A stretch of 6,454 bases of DNA from Pseudomonadota bacterium (GTDB lineage: Bacteria; Pseudomonadota; Alphaproteobacteria; ATCC43930; CGMCC-115725). The notes beneath the pieces were generated by a model, which did no database searches, was not told the origin of the DNA, and worked only from the letters and a program-made list of their open reading frames with translations. The first letter of the stretch is position 1, and each line of letters opens with the position of its first letter. The stretch is from NCBI GenBank assembly GCA_021790295.1, contig JAJYIC010000150.1:1-6454 (forward strand), read 5' to 3'. Both the position numbers and the translations under genes were made by a program. Below, one piece after another: positions 1 to 6,177 of the stretch.

Positions 1-1
1 C

Positions 2-175
2 TTCTACCGGATCGAGGGCTCGCGCAATCCCGACACGGGCGGCGTCGGTCTCGGCCTCTCCGTCGCCCGCTCGATCGCCCGCGAGCACGGCGGCGACATC
101 GTCCTCGCCAACCGCAAAGGCGGCGGCCTCAGCGCCCGGCTGGAATTGCCGCCTTCATCGGGCGAGAGGTCGTGA
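2..175 (+). CDS. Sensor histidine kinase, C-terminal end (5' truncated)
   Basis: The reading frame is open from the left edge to the TGA at 173-175, giving 57 residues. These are the end of a HATPase_c (GHKL) ATP-binding domain. The F-box-like stretch FYRIEGSRN is followed by the glycine-rich G2 box GGVGLGLSVARSIAREHGG, then the final beta strands (GDIVLANRKGGGLSARLELP) and a short tail. This order is characteristic of the catalytic half of two-component sensor kinases, which bind ATP and phosphorylate a histidine in the preceding dimerisation domain, usually at the inner membrane. The sensor and dimerisation regions lie outside the window, so neither the signal nor the cognate regulator can be named. 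A response-regulator gene would be expected just upstream, which is also outside. The gene converges on the ADP-ribosylglycohydrolase gene with 35 bases between the stop codons. The family is secure; the specific kinase is unknown. Confidence 0.9.
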   Translation, partial: FYRIEGSRNPDTGGVGLGLSVARSIAREHGGDIVLANRKGGGLSARLELPPSSGERS

Positions 176-183
176 CGCCGTTT

Positions 184-204
184 GCCTCTCGATGTCGAGC
201 AGGC
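184..204. terminator. Hairpin between convergent genes, possible bidirectional terminator
   Basis: GCCTCTCG (184-191) pairs with CGAG-C-AGGC (196-204) around an ATGT loop. This gives an 8-bp stem with one bulged C. It lies in the 35-base gap between two convergent stop codons, where a shared terminator is expected. Neither side has a T-run, so intrinsic termination is not demonstrated; position is the main argument. Confidence 0.4.
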
Positions 205-210
205 GCTGCT

Positions 211-1674
211 CTACGCGCCCCTATGCTGAAGTTCAAGCAGCCGGCGCGCCCGGTTCTCTATCGCTTCACGCCATGCCAGCCGATCCAGCCAGCGCTGCGG
301 TATCCCGCTTCGGCCCCACAGCGCGCCGGCGATCTGCCCGGTGACGGCAGCGACCGTATCGGCATCATCGGCGAGATTGGCTGCGAGCAGCACGGCTTCC
401 GAAAACCCGCTCATCCGATCGATGCACCAGAGCGCGGCTTCGAGAGTGTGCACGACATAACCGCTCGAGCCGATCTCCTCCCGCTTCTTGCCACGCCAGG
501 ATCCGGCCGCCACCGCGGCGGTCGAAGGTTCGCTCGCGTCGCGCGGTCGCAGCACGCTTTGCTTGTCCCCTGTCGCGATCGCCTCGACGAGGATCTCGGC
601 GAGGAGAGCGCATCCCTCCACCGCGGCGGGCGCGCCGTGGGTCGTGATGCCTTGTGCGCGCGCCGCCGAAATCGCTTGCTCCGGGTTATCCGCCCAGCGT
701 AGCGCGACCGGCGCCAATCGCATGACGGAGCCGTTGCCGGCCGTCTCCGGATCGGTCGCGCCCGCGACCGGGTCTCCCGTTTCGATGAAGCGCTGCAGCG
801 CCCGCCGCGTCGTAGCGCCGATGTCGAAGCATCGGCCGTTGTGCGAGTTCTCCCCCTCCCGCCACCAGCGGACGAACCGTTCCATGAGGTCTCGCTGATC
901 GGGTTCGCCACAGGCGATCAAGCAGTCGGCGAGGCAAAGCGCCATGCTCGTATCGTCGGTCCACTCGCCCGGCCGGAGGCTAAACGGGCCGCCCCCGACT
1001 ATGTCGGTGAGGGTTGCTCGGGCGTCACGGGTCGCGAACTCGAGCGTGGTGCCAAGGGCGTCACCGACAGCAAGGCCGAAAAGACAACCGAGCGCGCGAT
1101 CAGTAGTCGGATCCTCAGTCATTCGAGCCTCTTCCGAATCCACGACCCGCCTGCAGCCGAGAACGTGCAGCTCCTGCTCGCGCGTTTCGATCGCGCCGGG
1201 ACGGGCATGGCGGACGGCTTCGATCGCGCTCCGGGCGTCCATGCCGAGCTCCACGAGGAGGCGCGCCGCGATCATGCCGGCGCGGCCCAGTCCCCCGCGG
1301 CAATGGATTAGGATCGAGCTGCCACGCCGGAGTACTCTCCGCAATTGAGCCCCGGTTTTCCGCCACCGTGCCTCGAACTGGCCGTCCGGAACCCATGCGT
1401 CCCGGATCGGAAGATGGACCCACCTCATCTCGTGCCGTGCGACGGCCTCCGCGAGGAGCGCGACGTCGAGAAGGTCGAGTTCGTGGCGTTCGACGAGCGT
1501 GACGACGATCTCGGCTCCCCACTCGTGGATCACGGCGAGGTCGATATCCAGATCCCTGTCCCAGCCGCGGCCTGGGTCCTTTTTGCCCGGGCACAGCGTC
1601 AGCCCGATCCGGCCAGGCATATCGGGCGGCGAGACCGCCGCAATTCGCAGCGGGTCGGTAAGGCTGGTTTTCAT
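211..1674 (-). CDS. CDKN3-like dual-specificity phosphatase fused to ADP-ribosylglycohydrolase
   Basis: This is a predicted 487-residue cytoplasmic protein with two hydrolase domains. Residues about 1-180 resemble the CDKN3/KAP phosphatase family. They include LTLCPGKKDPG near the start, a candidate general acid D92 in LPIRDAWVP, and the cysteine-phosphatase loop HCRGGLGR with nucleophile C125 and R131. The following GAIETREQELH closely parallels human CDKN3. Residues about 190-487 form an ADP-ribosylglycohydrolase (DraG/ARH) domain, with GLAVGDALG (D205), WTDDTSM (D240, D241), GNGSVMR (313-319), GYVVHTLEAALW and the C-terminal metal motif DDADT (436-440). DraG/ARH enzymes remove ADP-ribose from modified residues using two divalent metal ions. 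The active residues of both domains are present, so both are probably active; the substrates are unknown. The frame is open upstream to 1872, but those 66 residues resemble nothing in either family. The ATG at 1674 matches the start of the phosphatase domain, although its AGGG lies only 2 bases upstream. A second ATG with a better Shine-Dalgarno lies at 1122. The gene appears monocistronic. Confidence 0.88.
   Translation of the reverse strand: MKTSLTDPLRIAAVSPPDMPGRIGLTLCPGKKDPGRGWDRDLDIDLAVIHEWGAEIVVTLVERHELDLLDVALLAEAVARHEMRWVHLPIRDAWVPDGQFEARWRKTGAQLRRVLRRGSSILIHCRGGLGRAGMIAARLLVELGMDARSAIEAVRHARPGAIETREQELHVLGCRRVVDSEEARMTEDPTTDRALGCLFGLAVGDALGTTLEFATRDARATLTDIVGGGPFSLRPGEWTDDTSMALCLADCLIACGEPDQRDLMERFVRWWREGENSHNGRCFDIGATTRRALQRFIETGDPVAGATDPETAGNGSVMRLAPVALRWADNPEQAISAARAQGITTHGAPAAVEGCALLAEILVEAIATGDKQSVLRPRDASEPSTAAVAAGSWRGKKREEIGSSGYVVHTLEAALWCIDRMSGFSEAVLLAANLADDADTVAAVTGQIAGALWGRSGIPQRWLDRLAWREAIENRARRLLELQHRGA
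1122..1135 (-). promoter_or_regulatory. Internal ribosome-binding site and start before the glycohydrolase domain
   Basis: On the minus strand GGAAGAGG (1135-1128) stands 5 bases before an in-frame ATG (1122-1120), which encodes M185 of the fusion protein. This is exactly the linker between the two domains, just ahead of MTEDPTTDRALGCLFG. The site is stronger than the one at the chosen start at 1674. It could produce a free 303-residue ADP-ribosylglycohydrolase beside the full-length fusion. It may also be a relic of two genes that became joined, or simply a chance Glu-Glu-Ala coding sequence (GAA-GAG). Confidence 0.4.
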
Positions 1675-1980
1675 ATCCCTGTTGCTAAGGATTTTCGCGA
1701 GCGCACCGTACCAGCCGGTCCCGGCAGAGCGGAACGATCTCTGCGCCCCGCCATAAGGCTGTCGTGAAGAGCGAGACACGTCTCTCTCCTGCCATTCGTT
1801 CAGCCCGTTCGGACGACGCGCAGGGCTCGGGAATCCATCGCGACCACCCCGAATACTTAACCCGGCCAGCACGAGCGGCTAATGTGTCACCGCCGGACCT
1901 GCGACATCGTATCCGGCGTTTTGCTCCCAATTGGTTAGATGGCGCTTGGATTTCTCGGCCGAAGCTGCGTTCTAAACAAC
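1675..1980. other. Intergenic stretch without a supported gene
   Basis: This lies between the fusion gene start and the terminator of tRNA-Gly. It must carry the promoter of the fusion gene, but I found no -35/-10 pair on the minus strand that matches consensus well. The minus-strand frame of the fusion gene stays open to 1872, giving a low-complexity, arginine- and serine-rich extension with no recognisable domain. Plus-strand frames here are short and also unconvincing. No RNA gene, insertion sequence or long repeat was seen. An 8-base palindrome, CCAATTGG, occurs at 1928-1935 and is of unknown meaning. Confidence 0.6.
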
Positions 1981-1981
1981 T

Positions 1982-2000
1982 GCGGCCCCGAAGGGGCCGC
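1982..2000 (-). terminator. Rho-independent-type terminator of tRNA-Gly
   Basis: GCGGCCCC (1982-1989) and GGGGCCGC (1993-2000) form a perfect 8-bp, all-G/C stem. In the minus-strand transcript the loop is UUC, flanked by C and G, similar to the stable UUCG-type loops common in terminators. The stem is followed by AGTTGTTTAG, a modest T-rich tract. It lies 30 bases past the 3' end of tRNA-Gly, which is where its terminator is expected. Confidence 0.75.
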
Positions 2001-2030
2001 TCTCAACTGTATGATTTGCTTTGCTGATTT

Positions 2031-2105
2031 TGGAGCGGGCGAGGGGATTCGAACCCCCGACCCCAACCTTGGCAAGGTTGTGCTCTACCCCTGAGCTACA
2101 CCCGC
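2031..2105 (-). tRNA. tRNA-Gly (anticodon GCC), CCA encoded
   Basis: The minus strand folds into a complete 75-nt cloverleaf. The acceptor stem GCGGGTG pairs with CGCCCGC (one G-T pair). The D arm contains TGTAGCTCAGGGGTAGAGCA. The anticodon stem CAACC/GGTTG encloses loop TTGCCAA, with GCC at 2073-2071. The T arm is built on GGGGGTTCGAATCCCC. The discriminator is T and CCA is encoded at 2033-2031. The tRNA reads GGC and GGU glycine codons; GGC is very frequent in this genome. It has a good upstream promoter and a strong hairpin downstream, so it is probably transcribed as a single-gene unit. Confidence 0.97.
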
Positions 2106-2144
2106 ACCGCCCCGCCGCATCAACCGGCGCCAATCGAACCGCGA

Positions 2145-2173
2145 TTTTAAGGACGCGCGGCCCTCCTTGACAA
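2145..2173 (-). promoter_or_regulatory. Sigma-70-type promoter of tRNA-Gly
   Basis: On the minus strand TTGTCA (2173-2168) and TTAAAA (2150-2145) are separated by exactly 17 bases. This is a good match to TTGACA-17-TATAAT for a high-GC genome. Transcription would start near 2138, about 30 bases before the mature tRNA 5' end at 2105, leaving a short leader for RNase P to remove. The -35 box lies just past the gph stop codon, so the tRNA need not depend on gph transcription. Confidence 0.6.
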
Positions 2174-2185
2174 GAGCCTGCCCTT

Positions 2186-2854
2186 TCAAGGCCCGAGCCC
2201 AAGGCGCTCCAAAGCCGCCGGCAGATCGGCAAAACGGTCGAGAAGGGCGTCGGCGCCGAGCGCCTTCAGGCCGGATCCCCCGTAACCGTAACGCATCAGC
2301 AGAACCGGCATGGCCGCGGCGCGCGCCGCCCTCGCGTCGTTCGCGTTGTCGCCGACCATCGCCGCCCGCTCGGCTTTCCCGCCGAGAAGCGAAAGCACCC
2401 CCAAAAGATGGCGGGGGTCGGGCTTCTTTGCGGTAAAGCGGTCGCCGCCCGCGACCGCATCGAAAAGCCGATCGAGTTCCAGCTCGCGCAAAACGAGTTC
2501 GGCCGCGTGCTGCGGCTTGTTGGTGCACACCGCGGTGCGGTAACCGCGCCGCCGCAGCGTGACGAGCGTCTCGGCAACCGCGGGATAGGGGCGCGAAAGA
2601 CAGGTCGGGCGCCGTTCGTAGATTTCGAGAAAGCGGGGCAAAAGAAAGCCCATTTCCGCAGGCTCGAGCGCGCTTGCCGCAAGCGCGCGCTCGACGAGAG
2701 CCGCCGCGCCGTCGCCGATCATGGCCATCACCTGCGCCCCCGTCAAAGGTGGCCGCCCGCGCTCTGCAAGCGCCTCGTTGAGCGCCGAGCGAAGATCGGG
2801 AAGCGTGTCGACGAGCGTGCCGTCAAGATCAAAGAGAAGAAGAAAGTCATCCAT
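2186..2854 (-). CDS. gph: Phosphoglycolate phosphatase (HAD superfamily)
   Basis: This is a 222-residue HAD hydrolase that dephosphorylates 2-phosphoglycolate to glycolate. The phosphoglycolate arises from RuBisCO oxygenation or from repair of oxidised DNA ends. The four HAD motifs are in order: FDLDGTLVDT with nucleophile D9 and acid/base D11; CTNKP with T111; KKPDP with K144; and GDNANDA with D169 and D173. An alpha-helical cap lies between motifs I and II (about residues 17-85), the class I arrangement of Gph, and the length is typical. The minus-strand frame is open far upstream because it runs antisense to glmU. The family start is placed at ATG 2854, directly before the first HAD strand; ATG 2866 (four residues longer) is equally possible. 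Neither has a recognisable Shine-Dalgarno sequence. The gene is divergent from glmU and ends 80 bases before tRNA-Gly. Other HAD phosphatases, such as pyrophosphatase PpaX, look similar, but the overall pattern favours Gph. Confidence 0.88.
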   Translation of the reverse strand: MDDFLLLFDLDGTLVDTLPDLRSALNEALAERGRPPLTGAQVMAMIGDGAAALVERALAASALEPAEMGFLLPRFLEIYERRPTCLSRPYPAVAETLVTLRRRGYRTAVCTNKPQHAAELVLRELELDRLFDAVAGGDRFTAKKPDPRHLLGVLSLLGGKAERAAMVGDNANDARAARAAAMPVLLMRYGYGGSGLKALGADALLDRFADLPAALERLGLGP

Positions 2855-2960
2855 CCCGCAGGCCATAATGCAAATTGAAACAATCTTTGACTTGGCGATC
2901 TGAGAGCGCCGTGAGAGTGTAAGCAGGACGCCTTGCCGCCGATGAGCCGTTGTCGTCCTT
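2855..2960. promoter_or_regulatory. Divergent control region between gph and glmU
   Basis: These 106 bases must hold the start signals of gph (-) and of the glmU-glmS operon (+). For glmU, TTGACT at 2887-2892 is a good -35 candidate, but the matching -10 near 2910-2920 is poor, so the promoter is tentative. Just downstream, TGAGAG occurs twice (2901-2906 and 2912-2917), 11 bases apart, one helical turn, as a short direct repeat. For gph, CATTAT on the minus strand directly before the first ATG resembles a -10 box but has no good -35. No riboswitch-like or long hairpin structure was seen. Confidence 0.4.
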
Positions 2961-4310
2961 ATGAAAGCATCTCCTTTCGCCGCCGTCATCCTTGCCGCCG
3001 GAAACGGCACGCGGATGAACTCTTCCCTTCCGAAGGTCATGCACCCGCTCGCCGGGCAGCCGATGATCCTCCACCTTCTCGAAACCCTCAAAGCGCTCTC
3101 TCCCGCCCTCACCGTCGCCGTCATCGGGCCGGGGATGGAAAGGGTCGCCGCGGCTCTGGCGCCGATCGAATGCGTCGTGCAGGAGACCGCGCGCGGGACC
3201 GGCGACGCGCTGCGCCGGGCCGAAGCCGCTCTTGCGCCCGCTCTCGCGCAAAAAGGCGCCCTCGAAGACGTGCTCGTGCTGATGGGCGACGCCCCTCTCG
3301 TCGAGCCGGCCTCTCTCTCCCGCCTTCTCGCCGAAAGAGCGCGCGCGGCGATCGTCGTCGCCGCGATGAGGCCCGCCGATCCCGGCCCTTACGGCCGCCT
3401 CGTCCTGGCCGCCGACGGCACCATCGAACGCATCGTCGAAGCGCGCGACGCCGCCCCCGAAGAACGCGCGATCCCTCTCGTCAACGGCGGCGTCATGGCG
3501 CTTCCCGCGCGCCCTCTTTTCGCTCTTCTTGAAAAACTTCGTTGCGAGAACGCCAAAGGCGAATTCTATCTGACCGACATTGTCGCCATCGCCCGCCGCG
3601 AAGGCCTTTGCGCCCACGCCGTCGCGCTTCCCGCCGAAGAGCTTTTGGGGGTCAACACGCGCGCCGAACTCGCTGAAGCCGAAAGGGTGATGCAATCGCG
3701 CCTCAGAGCCCGGGCGATGGCTAAAGGGGCGACTCTGGTTGCGCCCGAAACCGTTTATTTCTCTTTCGACACCGTTCTCGAGCGGGACGCCGTGGTCGAG
3801 CCTTTTGTCGTCTTTGGCCCCGCGGTCAGGGTCGAGGAAGGGGCAAGGATCAACGCCTTTTCTTCGCTCTCCGCGGCGGTCATCGGCAAAGGCGCAAAAG
3901 TCGGGCCTTTTGCCCGTTTGCGCGGCGGCGTAGAGATCGAAGAGGCGGCCGAGATCGGTAATTTCGTCGAAGCCAAAGCCGCGCGCATCGGCAAAGGCGC
4001 CAAGGCAAAGCACCTTTCCTATCTCGGCGACAGCGAGATCGGCGAGCGCGCCAATATCGGTGCCGGCACCATCACCTGCAATTACGACGGCTTCGAAAAG
4101 CACCGGACGGTCATAGGCGAAGGCGCCTTTATCGGTTCGAACACCGCCCTCGTCGCTCCCCTTTCGGTCGGGGCGGGCGCTTATGTCGCGGCCGGAAGCA
4201 CGCTGACCGAGGATGTCCCGGCAGACGCTCTCGCGATCGCCCGCGCGCCTCAGGTGGCAAAGCCGGGCCGGGCGGCAATGCTCCGGGCGCGCCGCGGAGG
4301 CAAAGGCTGA
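2961..4310 (+). CDS. glmU: Bifunctional N-acetylglucosamine-1-phosphate uridyltransferase / glucosamine-1-phosphate acetyltransferase
   Basis: GlmU carries out the last two steps to UDP-GlcNAc, the precursor of peptidoglycan and lipopolysaccharide, in the cytoplasm. The 449-residue length is normal. The N-terminal uridyltransferase domain (about 1-235) has the nucleotide-binding signature LAAGNGTRM (11-19) with PK at 24-25. It also has the metal-binding MGDAPL (D110), VNGG (N175) and GVNTRAEL (N232, the second metal ligand). The C-terminal left-handed beta-helix (about 255-449) is the acetyltransferase. By comparison with E. coli GlmU its key residues are R321, K339, catalytic H351 in KHLSYLGD, N365, the NYDG motif (374-377) and R428 in the CoA-binding ARAPQ. 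All are present. The ATG at 2961 is the only usable start, since an in-frame TGA lies at 2943-2945 with no alternative start codon between. No clear Shine-Dalgarno precedes it. The stop overlaps the glmS start by one base. GlmM, which supplies glucosamine-1-phosphate, is not in the window. Confidence 0.97.
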   Translation: MKASPFAAVILAAGNGTRMNSSLPKVMHPLAGQPMILHLLETLKALSPALTVAVIGPGMERVAAALAPIECVVQETARGTGDALRRAEAALAPALAQKGALEDVLVLMGDAPLVEPASLSRLLAERARAAIVVAAMRPADPGPYGRLVLAADGTIERIVEARDAAPEERAIPLVNGGVMALPARPLFALLEKLRCENAKGEFYLTDIVAIARREGLCAHAVALPAEELLGVNTRAELAEAERVMQSRLRARAMAKGATLVAPETVYFSFDTVLERDAVVEPFVVFGPAVRVEEGARINAFSSLSAAVIGKGAKVGPFARLRGGVEIEEAAEIGNFVEAKAARIGKGAKAKHLSYLGDSEIGERANIGAGTITCNYDGFEKHRTVIGEGAFIGSNTALVAPLSVGAGAYVAAGSTLTEDVPADALAIARAPQVAKPGRAAMLRARRGGKG

Positions 4311-4312
4311 TG
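4296..4312 (+). promoter_or_regulatory. Ribosome-binding site and overlapping start of glmS
   Basis: GGAGG at 4296-4300, inside the last glmU codons, lies 9 bases before ATG 4310-4312. The glmU stop and glmS start share the A of TGATG. This arrangement fixes the glmS start and points to translational coupling, so that ribosomes ending glmU can reinitiate on glmS. Confidence 0.8.
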
Positions 4313-6133
4313 TGCGGCATCATCGGCATCATCGCCAAGGGCGAGGTCGCGCCCGGGCTTCTCGAAGGGCTCAGACGGCTCGCCTATCGCGGTTACGATT
4401 CGGCGGGGATCGCAACCCTCCTCGATGGCCGCATCCTTTGCCGGCGTGCCGAAGGCAAGCTCGACAATCTCGAAGAGCGTCTTTTTCGCGAGCCTCTTTC
4501 GGGGGCGATCGGCATCGGCCACACGCGCTGGGCAACCCACGGCCTGCCGATCGAAAGAAATGCGCATCCGATCGCGACGGAAAGGGTTGCCGTCGTCCAC
4601 AACGGCATCATCGAGAATTTCCAGGCCTTGCGCGCGGAGCTTCTAGACGCGGGTTACGCCTTCCGCACCGACACCGACACGGAGGCGGTGGCGATCCTCG
4701 CGACGCGTTTTCTCGACGAAGGGCTCTCTGCGCAACAGGCGGTCGAAAGGACGCTCCAGCGGCTCGAAGGCGCCTTTGCCCTCGCCTTTCTCTTTGCCGG
4801 GGAAAGCGATCTTTTGATCTGCGCGCGCCGCGGCAGCCCTCTCGCTATCGGCTACGGCGAAGGCGAGATGTTCATCGGCTCTGACGCCTTGGCTTTGGCG
4901 CCCCTTACGCGCCGCATCACCCATCTCGAAGAAGGCGACTGGGCAAGCGTGCGTTCTTCGGCGGTCGCGATCTTCGACCAGGAAGGCCGGGCCGTCACGC
5001 GCCCGATCGAGGAAACTTCGGCCTCGGGGGCTCTCATCGGCAAAGGCAATTACCGCCATTTCATGTTGAAGGAGATCTTCGAGCAGCCGGCCGTCATCGG
5101 CGACACGCTCGGGGCCTTTGTCAACCCGGCGAGCCGAAGCGTCGCCTTGCCTGAGCTTCCCTTTTCCCTCGCTTCGCTCGAACGCATCGCCCTCATCGCC
5201 TGCGGCACCTCCTTTCACGCCGCGCTCATCGCCAAATATTGGCTCGAACGGGTGGCGCGGGTTTCGGTCGAGGTCGATATCGCCTCCGAATTCCGTTACC
5301 GCTCCCCTTCGATGCCGAAAGGCGGAGCCGCGATCTTCATTTCGCAATCGGGGGAAACCGCCGACACGCTTGCGGCTTTGCGTTACGCAAAGATGAAAGG
5401 GCAAGACACGATCGCCGTCGTCAACCGCAGCGAAAGCGCGATCGCACGCGAGGCCGATGTGGTCTTGCCGATCCTCGCCGGGCCCGAGATCGGGGTCGCC
5501 TCGACCAAGGCCTTTACGACCGAGCTCGCGGTTCTCGCCTGTTTCACTCTGGCCCTCGCCCGCGCCAAAGGAGCGATCGACGGCGCGCGCGAGGCGGCAT
5601 TCGCGGGCAGCCTCACCGAGGTCCCTTCGCGCGCGAGCGAGATCCTCAACGACGGCGGCAGGATCGAAGAGGTTGCCGCGGCGATCGCGGGAGCCCGCGA
5701 CGTTCTCTATCTGGGGCGCGGAACCGCCTATCCTTTGGCTCTCGAAGGGGCTCTCAAATTGAAGGAGATCTCCTACATCCATGCCGAAGGTTACGCCGCG
5801 GGCGAGATGAAGCATGGTCCGATCGCTCTCATCGACGAGAGCGTTCCGGTCATCCTGATCGCCCCTCCCGGAGAGCTTTTCGAAAAAACCCTCGCCAACG
5901 CCGAAGAGGTTCTGGCGCGCGGCGGCCGTCTCGTCATGATCTCGGACGAGGAGGGCCTTTTGCGGCTTGGTTCGCGCCTTCATTTCGGTATACCGGTGCC
6001 GCGGTGCGACCCCTTTGTCGCCCCTCTTCTTTACGCCATCCCCGTCCAGCTTCTCGCCTATCACGTCGCGGTACTGAAAGGCACCGATGTCGACCAGCCC
6101 CGCAACCTCGCCAAAAGCGTGACGGTGGAATAG
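4310..6133 (+). CDS. glmS: Glutamine--fructose-6-phosphate aminotransferase (isomerizing)
   Basis: GlmS makes glucosamine-6-phosphate and glutamate from fructose-6-phosphate and glutamine, the committed step of amino-sugar synthesis. The 607 residues are the usual length. Residues 1 to about 240 are the class II glutaminase domain. Its nucleophile is Cys2 in MCGIIGI, exposed when Met1 is removed, with R73 and W74 in HTRWATHG, N98-G99 in HNGIIEN and D123 in TDTDTEA. Residues about 290-607 hold two SIS sugar-isomerase domains, with ACGTS (297-301), SQSGET (345-350), VASTKAF, then E486, H502 in EMKHGP and K602 in the C-terminal AKSVTVE, which match the E. coli catalytic residues. Nothing is missing. 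The gene is the second of the glmU-glmS operon and starts on the overlapping TGATG. I see no glmS ribozyme, which would be unusual outside Gram-positive groups and has no room between the genes. The 3' end converges on hicB after 44 bases. Confidence 0.98.
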   Translation: MCGIIGIIAKGEVAPGLLEGLRRLAYRGYDSAGIATLLDGRILCRRAEGKLDNLEERLFREPLSGAIGIGHTRWATHGLPIERNAHPIATERVAVVHNGIIENFQALRAELLDAGYAFRTDTDTEAVAILATRFLDEGLSAQQAVERTLQRLEGAFALAFLFAGESDLLICARRGSPLAIGYGEGEMFIGSDALALAPLTRRITHLEEGDWASVRSSAVAIFDQEGRAVTRPIEETSASGALIGKGNYRHFMLKEIFEQPAVIGDTLGAFVNPASRSVALPELPFSLASLERIALIACGTSFHAALIAKYWLERVARVSVEVDIASEFRYRSPSMPKGGAAIFISQSGETADTLAALRYAKMKGQDTIAVVNRSESAIAREADVVLPILAGPEIGVASTKAFTTELAVLACFTLALARAKGAIDGAREAAFAGSLTEVPSRASEILNDGGRIEEVAAAIAGARDVLYLGRGTAYPLALEGALKLKEISYIHAEGYAAGEMKHGPIALIDESVPVILIAPPGELFEKTLANAEEVLARGGRLVMISDEEGLLRLGSRLHFGIPVPRCDPFVAPLLYAIPVQLLAYHVAVLKGTDVDQPRNLAKSVTVE

Positions 6134-6156
6134 GGCGGGCTTGCCAAGATCAGCAG

Positions 6157-6173
6157 CCGAAAACCGTTCTCGG
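6157..6173 (-). terminator. Weak hairpin between glmS and hicB
   Basis: In the minus-strand transcript CCGAGAA pairs with TTTTCGG around CGG, a 7-bp stem with one G-U pair. Read on the plus strand, the same stem has an A-C mismatch. It sits in the 44-base gap between two convergent stop codons and could end the hicB transcript. No T-run follows on either side, so it is only a candidate. Confidence 0.25.
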
Positions 6174-6177
6174 TACC

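Noticed and set aside
172..702. Plus-strand frame of 176 codons starting near the end of the histidine kinase gene
   Set aside because: It is antisense to the well-supported ADP-ribosylglycohydrolase domain and is arginine-rich without any domain.
1675..1872. N-terminal extension of the phosphatase-glycohydrolase protein to ATG 1872
   Set aside because: The extra 66 residues are Arg/Ser/Gly-rich with no similarity to the phosphatase family, and ATG 1674 fits the family start.
2165..2191. Inverted repeat CCTTGA ... TCAAGG around the gph stop codon as a gph terminator
   Set aside because: The stem is only 6 bp before a bulge, no T-run follows on the minus strand, and it overlaps the -35 box of tRNA-Gly. 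It may be chance.
1972..2232. Small minus-strand frame whose product contains SSGVEHNLAKVGVGGSNPLA
   Set aside because: This is the well-known spurious translation of a tRNA gene, here tRNA-Gly(GCC).
2857..3124. Upstream extension of gph to ATG 3124
   Set aside because: It would run antisense through the start of glmU, and HAD motif I normally lies within the first dozen residues, as it does from ATG 2854.
2847..4103. Open frame of 418 codons on the minus strand across glmU
   Set aside because: Same cause: it is antisense to the intact glmU and has low-complexity, phenylalanine/glycine/aspartate-rich sequence without a domain.
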